Notes: generated by a model from the letters alone, not told the origin. A stretch of DNA of 64,000 bases from Bacteriovoracaceae bacterium (GCA_013141065.1 JABFRR010000013.1:1-64000), one strand, 5' to 3'; numbered from the stretch's first letter, positions 8,917 through 19,043 are shown. Numbers and translations are program-made.

Positions 8917-10266
8917 ATGAACAAATTATCTATCAATTATTCTCCCTTCGCCAAGTCCCTTTCTTCATTTTCAGGATTAAATTTATTTGACGACCTGATT
9001 CACAAATTCGAAATCAGGAATTTATTCGGCGGAGAACTCCCGAAGAAGCAACGTCAACGTGGTTTCACCTCCTGGAATAAATTTTATAGTGGCATCCTAG
9101 GATTTGTTGCAGGAATAGATTGTCTCGATGACTTCGATTGGTATGGGAATGACCCGCTATTTTTGAAACTTACGAATTCACCATCGTCTATCACGATGGG
9201 AAAGTTTCTGAGAAGTTTTCATTCTAGAAAAGTTGAGGAAATTAGAAACCTTCTCCCTATATTAGCATTTAAAATTCGCCGTAGCCTGGAACCAAAAGTT
9301 CACAAAATTGTGTTCAAAATGGATTCAAGTGATCATCAACAGTATGGATTAAAATCGGAAGGAGTAGCCTTCGGATATAAAAAGTTTTTGTGCTTGAATT
9401 CGCAAAATTTATTTGATGACAAAGGTCTCTTGTATGGATTCAAACTTCGAAGTGGCAATACTCACTCTTGCGTGGATGCCACCGAACTAATTCATGAAAC
9501 TTTTTCTAAAATTCCAAAAGATATTAAAAAATATTTTGTCGCTGATTCCGCTTATTCCACAATGGAAATCTACAATTCTCTTATAAATCACAATTGCAAT
9601 TTTGTAATTAACTTGAAGTCTACTTCTTGGAAACCACTTCTGACTAAGAATAGAAAACGCATGAAATGGACGCCAACTAGATTGAAATTTTTCGAGTCAA
9701 ATAATTGCCAAATTTCATCGACATTGTACCCATTAAAAGGTCTTCCTGGCAGAGAGTTTTTGCGAGTAGTTTTCATTCGCACCCCTAACATCAATCCAAC
9801 GAAAGAAGATAATTATCCGTATCGCTACTTATGCAGTTGTCACGGACATGAGTGAATCAGAAATTAGTGATGAGAAAGTTATAAAATTTTATCGAAGACG
9901 ATCACAAGTCGAAAAACAATATTAAAGATATAAAAATGGAATGGATTTTCATCACTTTCCTTGCATGAATTTAAAAGCAAATAATGTTTGGGGATTGATT
10001 GGTGTGATCGCGTACAACCTGATGAGGTATGCTTCATTTGCAGTTGTGCCCGAAAAAGGATGTTTTTAGAGACGACTAGAAAAAGAATTGTAGCGATTGC
10101 TGGCGAGGTGATCACTCATGCTCGCTCAATCGAAATACGAATGATGAACTACATTTACAAGGAGGTGTGCAGAGTAAAAGCAATCATGAATTCCGTGTTT
10201 ACGGTAGATGCAAATCGCTTGAGCCGCATGACGACTTCAAGACATAGTTCTTTAACATTTTTATAG
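8917..10266 (+). pseudogene. IS1380-family transposase, frameshifted
   Basis: The first 300 residues are open and IS1380-like: IVFKMDSSDHQQYG with the first catalytic Asp, GYKKFLCLN, LRSGNTHSC, and FVADSAYST with the second. At about 9820 the frame shifts to TYAVVTDMSESEISDEK, then FYRRRSQVEK. A further pair of one-base changes near 9911-9935, both in runs of A, restores ENNIKDIKNGMDFHHF, and the C-terminus ends near 10266. The lesions make it inactive. I found no clear right-end inverted repeat or target duplication. Confidence 0.8.
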
Positions 10267-10616
10267 TGTGTAAAACGACTAGAAACAGCACTACCCGGCG
10301 GAGCTATAGGGTGCCACAATTTTGAGGAATGGAGAGCTTTGTGCCCACGAGGCACTCCACTCTAAAGAATGATCTGTTAGAGAGAAATTTTGGTGATCAA
10401 AAGCGAGGATAAAAAATATTACGACCCAATATAGGCCGATGCAAAGAACATTGGTTTGGAATTTTGTGACAGAAATGACACGGAAATGATTTTTATGAGC
10501 TTACGGAAGGATTTCCGCTTGAAGGGCAACCTGCTTTTTTTTGGTCAAAAATTAGTGTGGTACTCCCAATGAAAAATGGGATACACCAGACCAAACCAGA
10601 CCAAAAGTTTCCAGGC
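10267..10616. other. Intergenic region between IS remnant and tRNA terminator
   Basis: No gene is recognisable. A direct ACCAGACCAA repeat occurs near 10585-10600. The stretch may include the eroded right end of the IS1380 element. Confidence 0.35.
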
Positions 10617-10647
10617 AAAAAAAAAGCCTCTGATAACAGAGGCTTTT
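10617..10647 (-). terminator. Terminator of the tRNA operon
   Basis: On the minus strand GCCTCTG, loop TTAT, CAGAGGC (10626-10643) is followed by nine T (10617-10625). It lies just downstream of tRNA-Glu. Confidence 0.9.
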
Positions 10648-10654
10648 ATAAACT

Positions 10655-10732
10655 TGGTACACCCATGGGGATTCGAACCCCAGTTACCGCCGTGAAAAGG
10701 CAGTGTCCTAGGCCGGGCTAGACGATGGGTGC
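10655..10732 (-). tRNA. tRNA-Glu (UUC)
   Basis: 78 nt including an encoded CCA. The acceptor stem is GCACCCA with TGGGTGT, the anticodon stem-loop CTGCC-TTTTCAC-GGCGG gives anticodon TTC, and the T arm carries GGTTCGAATCC. It is the second gene of a two-tRNA operon behind tRNA-Lys. Confidence 0.95.
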
Positions 10733-10774
10733 ATAACTTAAATGCGTACGTCTTGTGTGATCTAGGTTTCGAAA

Positions 10775-10851
10775 TGGTGATCTCTCTGCGACTCGAACGC
10801 AGGACCCTCTCCTTAAAAGGGAGATGCTCTAACCAACTGAGCTAAGAGACC
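10775..10851 (-). tRNA. tRNA-Lys (UUU)
   Basis: 77 nt including CCA. The acceptor stem GGTCTCT pairs with AGAGATC, the D arm is AGCTCAGTTGGTTAGAGC, the anticodon loop CTTTTAA gives TTT, and the T arm has GTTCGAGTC. First gene of the operon. Confidence 0.95.
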
Positions 10852-10875
10852 ATTTGTGTTTCGAAAGTGAGATTT

Positions 10876-10904
10876 AAAATAGAGTTCTCAGGCTTTTTTG
10901 TCAA
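10876..10904 (-). promoter_or_regulatory. Sigma70-type promoter of the tRNA operon
   Basis: On the minus strand TTGACA (10899-10904), a 17-base spacer, and TATTTT (10876-10881). The predicted start lies about 20 bases before tRNA-Lys. Confidence 0.75.
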
Positions 10905-10975
10905 ATGTTTTATCAGAAAAATAATGATTTATTTTCCAAGCCTCTTGATATCTAGCGTAACGAGTAATATGTTCC

Positions 10976-12289
10976 ATGCTTATGGAAAACATAGAAGCTA
11001 ATCTAAATAATAATAAACGAGTTGCCTTGCATACGCTAGGTTGCCGTTTAAATCTCTCTGAAACAGGGTCAATTGCCCAAGGTTTTAAAGATCGTGGCTA
11101 CGATATCGTTGAGTTTGGCCAAGCTGCAGATGTTGTCTTCATCAATACTTGTACTGTCACTGATGCGGCAGACTCGACATGTAGAAATCTCATTAGAAAA
11201 GCACATGGCTCAAGTCCAGAAGGTAAAATTGTCGTAGCAGGCTGTTACGCTCAAATGGAACCAGAGAAAATCGCAGGCATGCAAGGCGTAGATTTAGTTT
11301 TAGGGAATTCAGAAAAATATAAAGTATTCGATTATCTTGATGAAGAAGAAACAAATCAGATTCATGTGGATAAAACATGGGAATTTTTTAGTGCGGCAAC
11401 TACATCTGCTGATTCGCACACTAGGGCTTTCTTAAAAATCCAAGATGGCTGCAACTATGTTTGCTCATTTTGTATTATTCCTTTTGCTCGTGGAAGGTCT
11501 AGGGCCATCTCTGTTGAAGATGCAGTTATAGAGGCCAAAAAGCTCGTTTCTCAGGGTTTTAAAGAGATTGTGCTTACTGGTGTGAACATCGGTGAGTATG
11601 AACAAGCATCGGGCGAAAAACTTCACCATTTAGTTGAGAAAGTCTTAGCTGTCGAAGGTTTAGAAAGATTTCGTTTATCGAGCGTTGAGCCAAATACGAT
11701 TACAGATGAACTGCTGGACGTTTTAAAGGCGTCACCGAAAGTTCTCGATCATTTTCATATTCCACTTCAAAGTGGCTCGGATGAAATCTTAAAAGCGATG
11801 AGACGTAAATATACGACTGCTGATTATAAAAAAATAGTTGGAAAAATCATGGCGGCATTTCCGAATGCTGGAATTGGTGCAGATGTTATTGTCGGTTTTC
11901 CAGGTGAAACACAAGAGCAGTTCGATGCGACTTTTAATCTTTTAAAAGAATTACCCATTACTCATTTTCATGTTTTTCCCTATTCAAAGAGAAAAAATAC
12001 GAGTGCTGCGAAATTAGACAATCATATTCACAGTGCAGTTAAAAAAGACCGCGTGAGATCTCTTTTGATGTTTGGCGAAGCTAAACTCAATCTTTTTAGT
12101 GAAGACCAAGTTGGAACTAAAACAAAAGTACTTTTTGAAAGACGTAATAAAGCTGGAAACTTTGAAGGATATTCATCAAATTATGTTCGTGTTCAAGTGG
12201 AAAGTGATCAAGACCTCTCAAATCTTGAACGAGTTGTGCTCATTACGTCCATGGATAATGGCAAACTAAGTGGACAATTAATCCAATAA
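10976..12289 (+). CDS. mtaB: tRNA methylthiotransferase, MtaB-like
   Basis: A 437-residue radical-SAM methylthiotransferase, which in this family converts t6A37 to ms2t6A37 in tRNAs reading ANN codons. The N-terminal UPF0004 domain (about 15-125) has the cluster cysteines in TLGCRLN, INTCTVT and VAGCYAQ. The radical SAM site is CNYVCSFC near residue 160, followed by PFARGRSRA. The tail after 370 fits the TRAM region. HTLGCRLN and the length favour MtaB over MiaB or RimO. ATG 10976 and ATG 10982 are both possible, with no strong ribosome site. It lies upstream-divergent to the tRNA operon. Confidence 0.9.
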   Translation: MLMENIEANLNNNKRVALHTLGCRLNLSETGSIAQGFKDRGYDIVEFGQAADVVFINTCTVTDAADSTCRNLIRKAHGSSPEGKIVVAGCYAQMEPEKIAGMQGVDLVLGNSEKYKVFDYLDEEETNQIHVDKTWEFFSAATTSADSHTRAFLKIQDGCNYVCSFCIIPFARGRSRAISVEDAVIEAKKLVSQGFKEIVLTGVNIGEYEQASGEKLHHLVEKVLAVEGLERFRLSSVEPNTITDELLDVLKASPKVLDHFHIPLQSGSDEILKAMRRKYTTADYKKIVGKIMAAFPNAGIGADVIVGFPGETQEQFDATFNLLKELPITHFHVFPYSKRKNTSAAKLDNHIHSAVKKDRVRSLLMFGEAKLNLFSEDQVGTKTKVLFERRNKAGNFEGYSSNYVRVQVESDQDLSNLERVVLITSMDNGKLSGQLIQ

Positions 12290-12293
12290 AAAT

Positions 12294-12833
12294 TTAAGGC
12301 TGAATAAGTATTTTAGTCGGAACGTCGATGAGATTATAAATCTCCTGAATTTCTTCATCTGTTACAGCGATACATCCACTTGTCCAATCAAGGTAGGGAA
12401 GACCAGCTCGAATAAGTTCATCACTGAGACCTGATAGACCCACGCTCTCAAGCCAGTTGCTCATTTCTTTAAAATCATTTGGCAGCCCATGAAGCATTAT
12501 ATCGCCACCAGGGTTCACTCGGCGTTTTTTTGCCTTCATTTTATCTTTAAAGTTTGGATAAGAAATATGAAGAGATTTATAAAATTGTGAATTGGGATTT
12601 TTTTCATCGAGGATATAAGTGCCTTCTGGCGTTTTGTTATCACCCTCTTGTTCTTTATGGCCAATGGGATTTTTGCCTAGCATGACTTTATAGGTTTTCA
12701 CGACTTGATTATTACTATTGACTAACTCTAAGCGGCGCTCACTTTTATAAACACGTACTAAACTAATATCACTTTTTGCAAATGACGGAAGTGTAAAAGC
12801 ATATAAGCTGACGAGAATAAAGAAAGATTTCAT
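12294..12833 (-). CDS. L,D-transpeptidase (YkuD domain), exported
   Basis: 179 residues with a signal peptide (1-19, ending SFAKS). The YkuD domain covers the rest: LVRVYKSERRLELV at the start, the conserved His in MLHGLPN, and the catalytic Cys in TSGCIAV. GHKEQEGDNKTPEGTY is typical of the YafK/ErfK branch. The enzyme forms 3-3 cross-links in peptidoglycan or attaches or releases proteins on it, in the periplasm. GAGGAAAACTT precedes the ATG. It converges with mtaB, five bases apart, without a visible terminator. Confidence 0.9.
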   Translation of the reverse strand: MKSFFILVSLYAFTLPSFAKSDISLVRVYKSERRLELVNSNNQVVKTYKVMLGKNPIGHKEQEGDNKTPEGTYILDEKNPNSQFYKSLHISYPNFKDKMKAKKRRVNPGGDIMLHGLPNDFKEMSNWLESVGLSGLSDELIRAGLPYLDWTSGCIAVTDEEIQEIYNLIDVPTKILIQP

Positions 12834-12949
12834 AAGTTTTCCTCGAGAGGACAGTACTGAGCTTGTGAAGTGATCGCCTAGTGTATATGAAAAAAATATA
12901 TGAGAGCTAAAACGTTGATTTTTAGAGCGAACAATCCTAAATTAGTAGG

Positions 12950-14413
12950 ATGAAAACGACAAATACCATTAAAGCAAAAATAAATGATCAACTCATAGAA
13001 ATCTCTGGTGAAAAAGCCTTTATGCCACTGGGGAGTTTCCTTAGAAATGAAGAAGCACTTACCGGCACAAAAATTGTTTGCGCTGAAGGGGACTGTGGTG
13101 CTTGCACTGTTTTGCTGGCCAAAGATTTGGGAGCAGATGGGAAATTGAATTTCTTGCCCGTCAATTCATGCATCCTTCCACTTTATCTCATCAATGGCGC
13201 GCATGTTGTGACAGTTGAAGGAATAGCCCAATCAAAGGGAATGCAGTTTGATTTGCATGAAGTGCAAAAAAAGATGGTTGATTGCAATGGAGCTCAATGT
13301 GGGTATTGTACACCAGGCTTTATTTGCTCAATGGTTGGTGCAGTTGAAAAGATAAAAGGAAGTGATTCAAATATTACAGAAAAAAAAGCAAAAAATTTTC
13401 TGACCGGAAATCTTTGTCGATGCACTGGTTATCAACCCATAATCGACGCCATGACAAGTATTGATCTAAATGAAGTGACATTATTAAAAGACCGCTATTA
13501 CAGTGATGAATGGGTAAAAGAATTAAAAAGATTAAAATCTCAATCAGTCGTGATGAATCTTGGAGATAGACGACTCTTACTTCCGAATTCACTCAAAGAA
13601 GCTTGCCTACTAAAAGACGAAGATGTGATGATTCGTTTAATTGGTGGATCCACCGACGTCGGTGTTGTCGTGAATAAAGGAAAACTGCAAACACCAAAAG
13701 CGATGTCGCTTTATCATATTTCGGAATTAAGCCGAATTATTCGAGACGAGAATTATTTAATTATTGGAGCTAACGTCACACTTTCTCAATTTGAAAGTTA
13801 CATCGAAAAAGAGTACCCAGAGATGGCCGGAATACTTCACATTTTTGCCTCTCCTCAAATTAAAAACCAAGCGACATTAATCGGCAATGTCGTCAATGCT
13901 TCACCTATAGCTGACACCATTCCTTTTTTAATGGTCAGCGATGCTATAGTGAGTTTGCAGTCAGTGAAAGGCCTGCGAGAAATCGCTTTGCCGCAATTTT
14001 ATCAAGGTTATAAAAAATTGGATTTACTTCCCAATGAAATTGTCACCAATATTAAAATACCCCATTTAAAATCTAATGAAAAAACTAAACTCTACAAAGT
14101 TTCAATGAGAAAAGATCTCGATATTTCTGCTGTAACATTTGCAGCAAGAATAGAACTTGATGATCAAACAAAAAAAATGACTAATGTAAAACTGGCACTC
14201 GGTGGTGTCGCAGCTACGGTTTTGCGCTTACCTGTGATTGAGAGTTTATTAGAGGGAAAGGTTTTTGATTCAGCTTTATTTGATAAGGCTGCTCTAGATC
14301 TTCCAAGTTTAATTAGCCCGCTATCAGATTTAAGGGCCTCAAAAGAATATCGCTTAAAAGTCGCGCAGAATTTTCTTAAAAAATTTGCGCTCGAAATCGG
14401 AGGTAGTCTGTGA
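12950..14413 (+). CDS. xdhA: Xanthine dehydrogenase small subunit (2Fe-2S / FAD)
   Basis: A 487-residue XdhA-type subunit that passes electrons from the molybdenum site to NAD. The plant-type 2Fe-2S domain has CAEGDCGACT plus a later Cys in NSCILPL. The second cluster domain has CGYCTPGF and CRCTGYQP, ending near residue 165. The FAD domain contains LIGGSTDVG and IKNQATLIGNV, followed by the CO-dehydrogenase flavoprotein C-terminal domain (KVSMRKDLDIS, LALGGVA). The ATG follows AGTAGG very closely, so the translation signal is unusual. First gene of the xdhABC operon. Confidence 0.93.
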   Translation: MKTTNTIKAKINDQLIEISGEKAFMPLGSFLRNEEALTGTKIVCAEGDCGACTVLLAKDLGADGKLNFLPVNSCILPLYLINGAHVVTVEGIAQSKGMQFDLHEVQKKMVDCNGAQCGYCTPGFICSMVGAVEKIKGSDSNITEKKAKNFLTGNLCRCTGYQPIIDAMTSIDLNEVTLLKDRYYSDEWVKELKRLKSQSVVMNLGDRRLLLPNSLKEACLLKDEDVMIRLIGGSTDVGVVVNKGKLQTPKAMSLYHISELSRIIRDENYLIIGANVTLSQFESYIEKEYPEMAGILHIFASPQIKNQATLIGNVVNASPIADTIPFLMVSDAIVSLQSVKGLREIALPQFYQGYKKLDLLPNEIVTNIKIPHLKSNEKTKLYKVSMRKDLDISAVTFAARIELDDQTKKMTNVKLALGGVAATVLRLPVIESLLEGKVFDSALFDKAALDLPSLISPLSDLRASKEYRLKVAQNFLKKFALEIGGSL

Positions 14414-16737
14414 GTGTCGGTCAAAGTATTCACCACGACTCAGCAGTCGGTCATGTCACTGGTACAAGTATCTTTATCGATGACCGAGCTCCACTTAAAA
14501 ATGAAGTTTATGTCGGTGTTATCGGAGCACCACTAAGCTGTGGGCAAATACTAAAAGTCGATTTCAGTGAAGCCCTAAAAATTCCTGGAGTTATTGCTGG
14601 ATTTACAGGTTTAGATATCCCTCATAATAAATGGGGAACAATTGTCCCCGAACAGCCTGTTTTAGCCTATGAAAAAGTTGCTTATTATGACGAACCAGTC
14701 GCTCTTCTTGCTTGTGCCAGCGAAGACATTTTTATGAGTGCAAAAAAATTGGTGCAAATTAATTTTTTAGAAACTCCAGCACTCTTATCAATTGATGAAG
14801 CGATGAAAATGGATTCTTATTTGTGTAAAGCAAAGCCCTTTGTTCGTGGAGATGTTGAAAGTGAATTGAAAAAATCCACTCACATACTAAAGGGAGTATT
14901 TGAATGTGGCGGCCAAGAACATTTTTATATGGAATCTCAGGCCACTATTGCTTACCCCTTAGAAAATGGTCAAATTGAAGTGCATTCATCTTCACAACAT
15001 CCAACTGAAACTCAGCACGTCGTCGCTCATACTTTGGGATTAGATTATTCTCAAGTCGTTTGTATTGTAAAACGAATGGGAGGAGGCTTTGGCGGTAAAG
15101 AGTCTCAGGCCGCTCATTTTGCTGCCATGGCCGGATTAGTGGCCTATAAATTAAATCGCCCGGCCAGACTCGCTCTTTCAAAAGATGACGATATGATGAT
15201 GACAGGAAAACGCCATCCGTTTAAAAATTTTTATGAAGTTGGTTTTGATCAAGATGGAATGATTACAGGACTCAAAGTCATTATTGTCGCAAACGGTGGT
15301 GCTTACGTTGATTTGACTCCTTCAATATTAGACAGGGCCATGTTTCATATGGATGGATGTTATTATCTTCCCCATTGTTATATTGAAGGTAATGCAGTTC
15401 GAACTAATCAGCATTCTAATACTGCCTTTCGTGGATTTGGTGGACCTCAGGGAAATATGACGATGGAGAGTATCATTGAAGATATCGCCAACTTTTTAAA
15501 AGTCGATGCTTATTTGATTCGCTCTAAAAATCTTTATGGAATTAATGAACGAAACATGACTCCTTATAATCAAGAAGTCGAAAATAATGTTCTGCCAGAA
15601 ATATTTGAGAGTCTTTATAAGTCTTCTCACTACGAAGTGAGAAGAAAAGAAATTAATTTATATAATGTAAAAAACTCTGGAAAAATCCGTGGGCTCTCGA
15701 TGACTGGGGCCAAGTTTGGAATTGCCTTTACCACGAATTTTCTCAATCAAGGCAATGCTTTAGTAAACGTTCACCTCGACGGGACTGTGCAAGTTTCGAC
15801 AGGGGCAACGGAAATGGGCCAGGGTGTGAATACGAAAATGCAGCAAATTGCAGCTGGAGCATTTGGAATTCATCACAAGAAGGTAGTGGTTATGCCGACA
15901 TCCACTGAAAAAAATCACAATACTTCTCCAACGGCCGCTTCAAGTGGAGCTGATATCAATGGAGCAGCGGTTTTAAAAGCCTGCGAGTCTATAAAGGCTA
16001 CGCTTCGCTGGGTGTTTATGAACTTGCACACAGAAGTTCAATATGACGGAATTAAAACGATGCCAGTCTTGGATTTAAACCAAGACCTCTCTCATATCGA
16101 TTTTATTAATGGTGAAGTCATTGATACTAAAAATAAAACAAAAATGGATTTTGTGACTTTATTAAATAAAGCTTACTTGAACCAATTTTCACTAGCTGGG
16201 TATGCTTTTTATAAAACTCCTGATTTAGGATTTGATAAATTGACCGGTACTGGCCGAGCTTTTAATTATTTCACTAATGGCGCTGCTGTCAGCGAAGTTG
16301 AAATTGACAGTTTTACGGGTGAGTTAAAAGTGCTGCGAGTGGATATTCTCATGGACCTGGGTAGACCCATTAATCCAGGAATAGACCGTGGACAAGTTAT
16401 GGGGGCGTTTACTCAAGGCATGGGGTGGGTCACTACGGAAAAACTTTTTTATCACGAAAAAGGAAAATTATTAACTCATTCACCGACAACTTACAAGATT
16501 CCAAATATTCAAGATACTCCTAGAGAATTTAATCTTGATTTTTTGCCTAATGATACAAATACTCGAAACGTTCTGCGCTCTAAAGCTGTTGGTGAACCAC
16601 CATTACTTTTAGGAAGTAGTGTATGGACTGCGATAAAAAATGCACTATCTTATAAATCAAAAAATAATTTACCGGCAATTACAAGTCCGGCAACGAATGA
16701 AGTTATTTTAATGGAGCTTTCTTCCTATGATGACTAG
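14410..16737 (+). CDS. xdhB: Xanthine dehydrogenase molybdopterin subunit
   Basis: A 775-residue catalytic subunit that hydroxylates hypoxanthine and xanthine to urate. Motifs include VGHVTGTSIFIDD at the start, the cofactor region KRMGGGFGGKE, FRGFGGPQG, GATEMGQGVNTK, and the catalytic Glu in VGEPPLLLGSSV near the C-terminus. The GTG start overlaps the previous stop by four bases, with GGAGGT ahead, so it is translationally coupled to xdhA. Confidence 0.95.
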   Translation: MSVGQSIHHDSAVGHVTGTSIFIDDRAPLKNEVYVGVIGAPLSCGQILKVDFSEALKIPGVIAGFTGLDIPHNKWGTIVPEQPVLAYEKVAYYDEPVALLACASEDIFMSAKKLVQINFLETPALLSIDEAMKMDSYLCKAKPFVRGDVESELKKSTHILKGVFECGGQEHFYMESQATIAYPLENGQIEVHSSSQHPTETQHVVAHTLGLDYSQVVCIVKRMGGGFGGKESQAAHFAAMAGLVAYKLNRPARLALSKDDDMMMTGKRHPFKNFYEVGFDQDGMITGLKVIIVANGGAYVDLTPSILDRAMFHMDGCYYLPHCYIEGNAVRTNQHSNTAFRGFGGPQGNMTMESIIEDIANFLKVDAYLIRSKNLYGINERNMTPYNQEVENNVLPEIFESLYKSSHYEVRRKEINLYNVKNSGKIRGLSMTGAKFGIAFTTNFLNQGNALVNVHLDGTVQVSTGATEMGQGVNTKMQQIAAGAFGIHHKKVVVMPTSTEKNHNTSPTAASSGADINGAAVLKACESIKATLRWVFMNLHTEVQYDGIKTMPVLDLNQDLSHIDFINGEVIDTKNKTKMDFVTLLNKAYLNQFSLAGYAFYKTPDLGFDKLTGTGRAFNYFTNGAAVSEVEIDSFTGELKVLRVDILMDLGRPINPGIDRGQVMGAFTQGMGWVTTEKLFYHEKGKLLTHSPTTYKIPNIQDTPREFNLDFLPNDTNTRNVLRSKAVGEPPLLLGSSVWTAIKNALSYKSKNNLPAITSPATNEVILMELSSYDD

Positions 16738-17518
16738 TGAATTTCTTTTAAAACTCGAGTCACTTAATAATGAGTACGCAGAATTAGTCATCGCGACTCT
16801 AGTAGATTTAAAAGGCAGCGCTCCTCAAGAACGAGGAGCTAAAATTATTGTAGGGCCAGATGGCTTACTTTATGGAACTGTCGGCGGCGGAAAAGTTGAA
16901 AAAAAAGTTATTGAACATGCTCAAACATTATTTTCTCAAAAAAATCTAACTGACTTTCAATCATGGAATTTACAAACAGACATTGGGATGACTTGTGGTG
17001 GAGTGTGCTCTTTTTATTTTGAAAAATGGAGAACCAAGCCACTCTGGCAAGTGGCAATTTTTGGAGCAGGGCATGTGGCCCAAGAAGTGGTGCGACTTCT
17101 TGTTAGGCTGGAGTGTTCCGTCATTTGTATTGATCCGAGAGTTGAGTGGTTAGAAAAACTTCCGAGTCATCCCCATCTAAAAAAAATTCATTCAATCGAA
17201 ATGAAAAACGAAGTCGCCAATTTATCTACCGATACTTTTATAGCCTGCATGACAATGGGACATGCTTTTGATTTACCCATCCTAGAAGAAGTTTTTAAAA
17301 ATGGTCAATTTCCCTTTATTGGGGCCATCGGCAGCGAATCCAAAGCGCGCACTTTAAAACAAGATCTATTAAAGTTGGGTTTTCCACCTCAGCTTATCGA
17401 AACACTCAATTGTCCTATTGGAGAGTCGTTTGGAAATAATACTCCTCCGGAGATTGCCATTAGTATTGTTTCTCAACTCATAATCGTGAGAGATAGATTA
17501 AAAAATCTTGATTTATAG
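16727..17518 (+). CDS. xdhC: Xanthine dehydrogenase accessory protein XdhC
   Basis: 263 residues, overlapping xdhB by 11 bases. The N-terminal XdhC/CoxI domain has GSAPQERGAK and GTVGGGKVE. The C-terminal Rossmann-like part has IFGAGHVAQEV and CIDPRVEW. The family protects or inserts the sulfurated molybdenum cofactor into XdhB. Its presence argues that the operon makes a functional molybdenum enzyme, although no cofactor synthesis genes are in view. Confidence 0.92.
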   Translation: MMTSEFLLKLESLNNEYAELVIATLVDLKGSAPQERGAKIIVGPDGLLYGTVGGGKVEKKVIEHAQTLFSQKNLTDFQSWNLQTDIGMTCGGVCSFYFEKWRTKPLWQVAIFGAGHVAQEVVRLLVRLECSVICIDPRVEWLEKLPSHPHLKKIHSIEMKNEVANLSTDTFIACMTMGHAFDLPILEEVFKNGQFPFIGAIGSESKARTLKQDLLKLGFPPQLIETLNCPIGESFGNNTPPEIAISIVSQLIIVRDRLKNLDL

Positions 17519-17554
17519 CGCCTTTATTCTTTAAAATTTCCGTGGAGGATTTTT

Positions 17555-18166
17555 ATGGACACAGAAAATAGTGGCTTCGAAATGAAGTGTGGAGTTTTAA
17601 TCGCAGTATTTGCTGCCGTCATGGCGGTTTCCGATATGTTTGCAGGTAAATATGGGGACGATGAAATCAAGTTCATTAATGAAAAATCGAGTGCCTATAT
17701 GTGGTACCAAGCAAAAAGTATTAGAGAGACAGTAACAGAAGGACAAAAAAATTTAATCAATACCATGATTGAAGGGCAATTAATTAAAGCAGACTCATTG
17801 GAAAAATTATCAAAGCATAGTCTAGATTTAAGTGTAGATATTAATCGATATAAAAAAGAAAAAAAAGAAATCCTAGTTGGTTCATCTAAAGTAGGCAAAG
17901 AAAACTGGGTTCAGGATATCAACGGTGAATTGGGTAAAGTCATTGGAGCACTCGAGTATCAAGAAAAAATAGAAATACTTGGCAGCGCTGGTGATCAATT
18001 TGATTTATCAAATCTTTTTTTTCAGATCTGCTTAGTTATGGGCGCCATTAGTCTTGTCACCAAAAAAAGAAATATACAGCAAGTTTTCTTTTATCTCATG
18101 ATTTCATTAGGGAGCTTGGGTACCGTATTTTCTATGATGGCATTGAAGATTGCAGGAACGGCATGA
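17555..18166 (+). CDS. DUF4337-like membrane protein
   Basis: 203 residues. An N-terminal hydrophobic segment (about 12-30) is followed by NEKSSAYMWYQAKSIRETV, the tell-tale pattern of DUF4337, then a charged helical region, and two further hydrophobic segments (about 150-165 and 175-200). Function unknown. GTGGAGGATTTTT precedes the ATG. It lies 36 bases after xdhC and could be co-transcribed. Confidence 0.7.
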   Translation: MDTENSGFEMKCGVLIAVFAAVMAVSDMFAGKYGDDEIKFINEKSSAYMWYQAKSIRETVTEGQKNLINTMIEGQLIKADSLEKLSKHSLDLSVDINRYKKEKKEILVGSSKVGKENWVQDINGELGKVIGALEYQEKIEILGSAGDQFDLSNLFFQICLVMGAISLVTKKRNIQQVFFYLMISLGSLGTVFSMMALKIAGTA

Positions 18167-18196
18167 GAAATTTCAATTCGTTTTTTAAGTATTATT

Positions 18197-18319
18197 TTAA
18201 AATGTCGAATCTATTATAACTGGTGTTGTTCGTGTATTAGTAGTTCCATCACCAATTTGCCCGGAGGCATTTCCTTCCTAGCACTTTAAATCACCGTCAG
18301 ATGTAATGCCATCGGTATG
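18197..18319 (-). pseudogene. Remnant of an RCC1-repeat protein
   Basis: The minus strand reads HTDGITSDGDLKC, a TAG stop where RCC1 repeats have Trp, then EGNASGQIGDGTTNTRTTPV and a stop. This is the CWGxNxxGQLGDGT signature of RCC1-type propeller repeats. Only one repeat survives and it lacks a start, so it is the eroded end of a once longer gene. Confidence 0.6.
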
Positions 18320-18344
18320 GTTAGATCAATTATAAAATTAATTC

Positions 18345-19043
18345 TTAGCGCATTTTACTGACTTCTGTAAATAAGTACTGAAGAGGTTTGTACATGACGC
18401 CTCCATAGCTATTAAATTCTGTTTTCCAACCTGTGCCAGTACAATCTCTTAACAGAGCAACCATCATTCCAGTGCGATCTTCGCCTCTTTGGCAATGCAG
18501 ATAAATACCGTCTGTTCCTTGTAGGCTAATCTTTTCTTCCATCATTTCCAAAACGTAGATTGTCGCTTCAGTACTTGTCATGCGCGTTTTAGTAATAATA
18601 TGTGAACTCACTTGTTTTCCATTTGCAAAGTTTCCTGGAATCGCTACTTCTACATCAAAGTATTCAGAAGGAATCGTCCCGCCTGTTGTCAGTGGGAGCT
18701 TAACATATCCAATTCCATTTTTTAAAAGAGTATCTCTCTCAATAGCTGCATTTTTTGTTTCAGATCTTAAATCAAAAACTGTTTTAATTTGACTCGATTT
18801 AATTTTTTTTAACCATGTATCACTTCCATCAAAAACTGGCTGACCTCCGCGATAAACACGATTTAAAAAAGGCTTACAAGAAGTATCTTTTAAGTCTTTC
18901 ATGAGCGCAAAATGCTTCAAGTAAAATCCTGATATATTTTTTGAATAACTTGCTACAGCTTGAGAAGAAAAAAAGAAGCACACTGAAAAAATTGAAGCCA
19001 AAAAGAGGCTAGAACTTAGAGACTGATTCCGCTTAGTCATCAT
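18345..19043 (-). CDS. Exported dual-specificity / tyrosine phosphatase-like protein
   Basis: 232 residues from ATG 19043, chosen because AGGAG lies seven bases upstream. A signal peptide covers the first 32 residues (ending AVAS). Then NRVYRGGQPV and the general-acid region VFDLRSE, as in Siw14-like and plant-type atypical dual-specificity phosphatases. The active site is HCQRGEDRTG, with Cys184 and Arg190 in the CX5R arrangement. It should act outside the cytoplasm on a phosphoprotein or inositol or lipid phosphate. It lies back to back with a kinase-like exported gene. Confidence 0.85.
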   Translation of the reverse strand: MMTKRNQSLSSSLFLASIFSVCFFFSSQAVASYSKNISGFYLKHFALMKDLKDTSCKPFLNRVYRGGQPVFDGSDTWLKKIKSSQIKTVFDLRSETKNAAIERDTLLKNGIGYVKLPLTTGGTIPSEYFDVEVAIPGNFANGKQVSSHIITKTRMTSTEATIYVLEMMEEKISLQGTDGIYLHCQRGEDRTGMMVALLRDCTGTGWKTEFNSYGGVMYKPLQYLFTEVSKMR

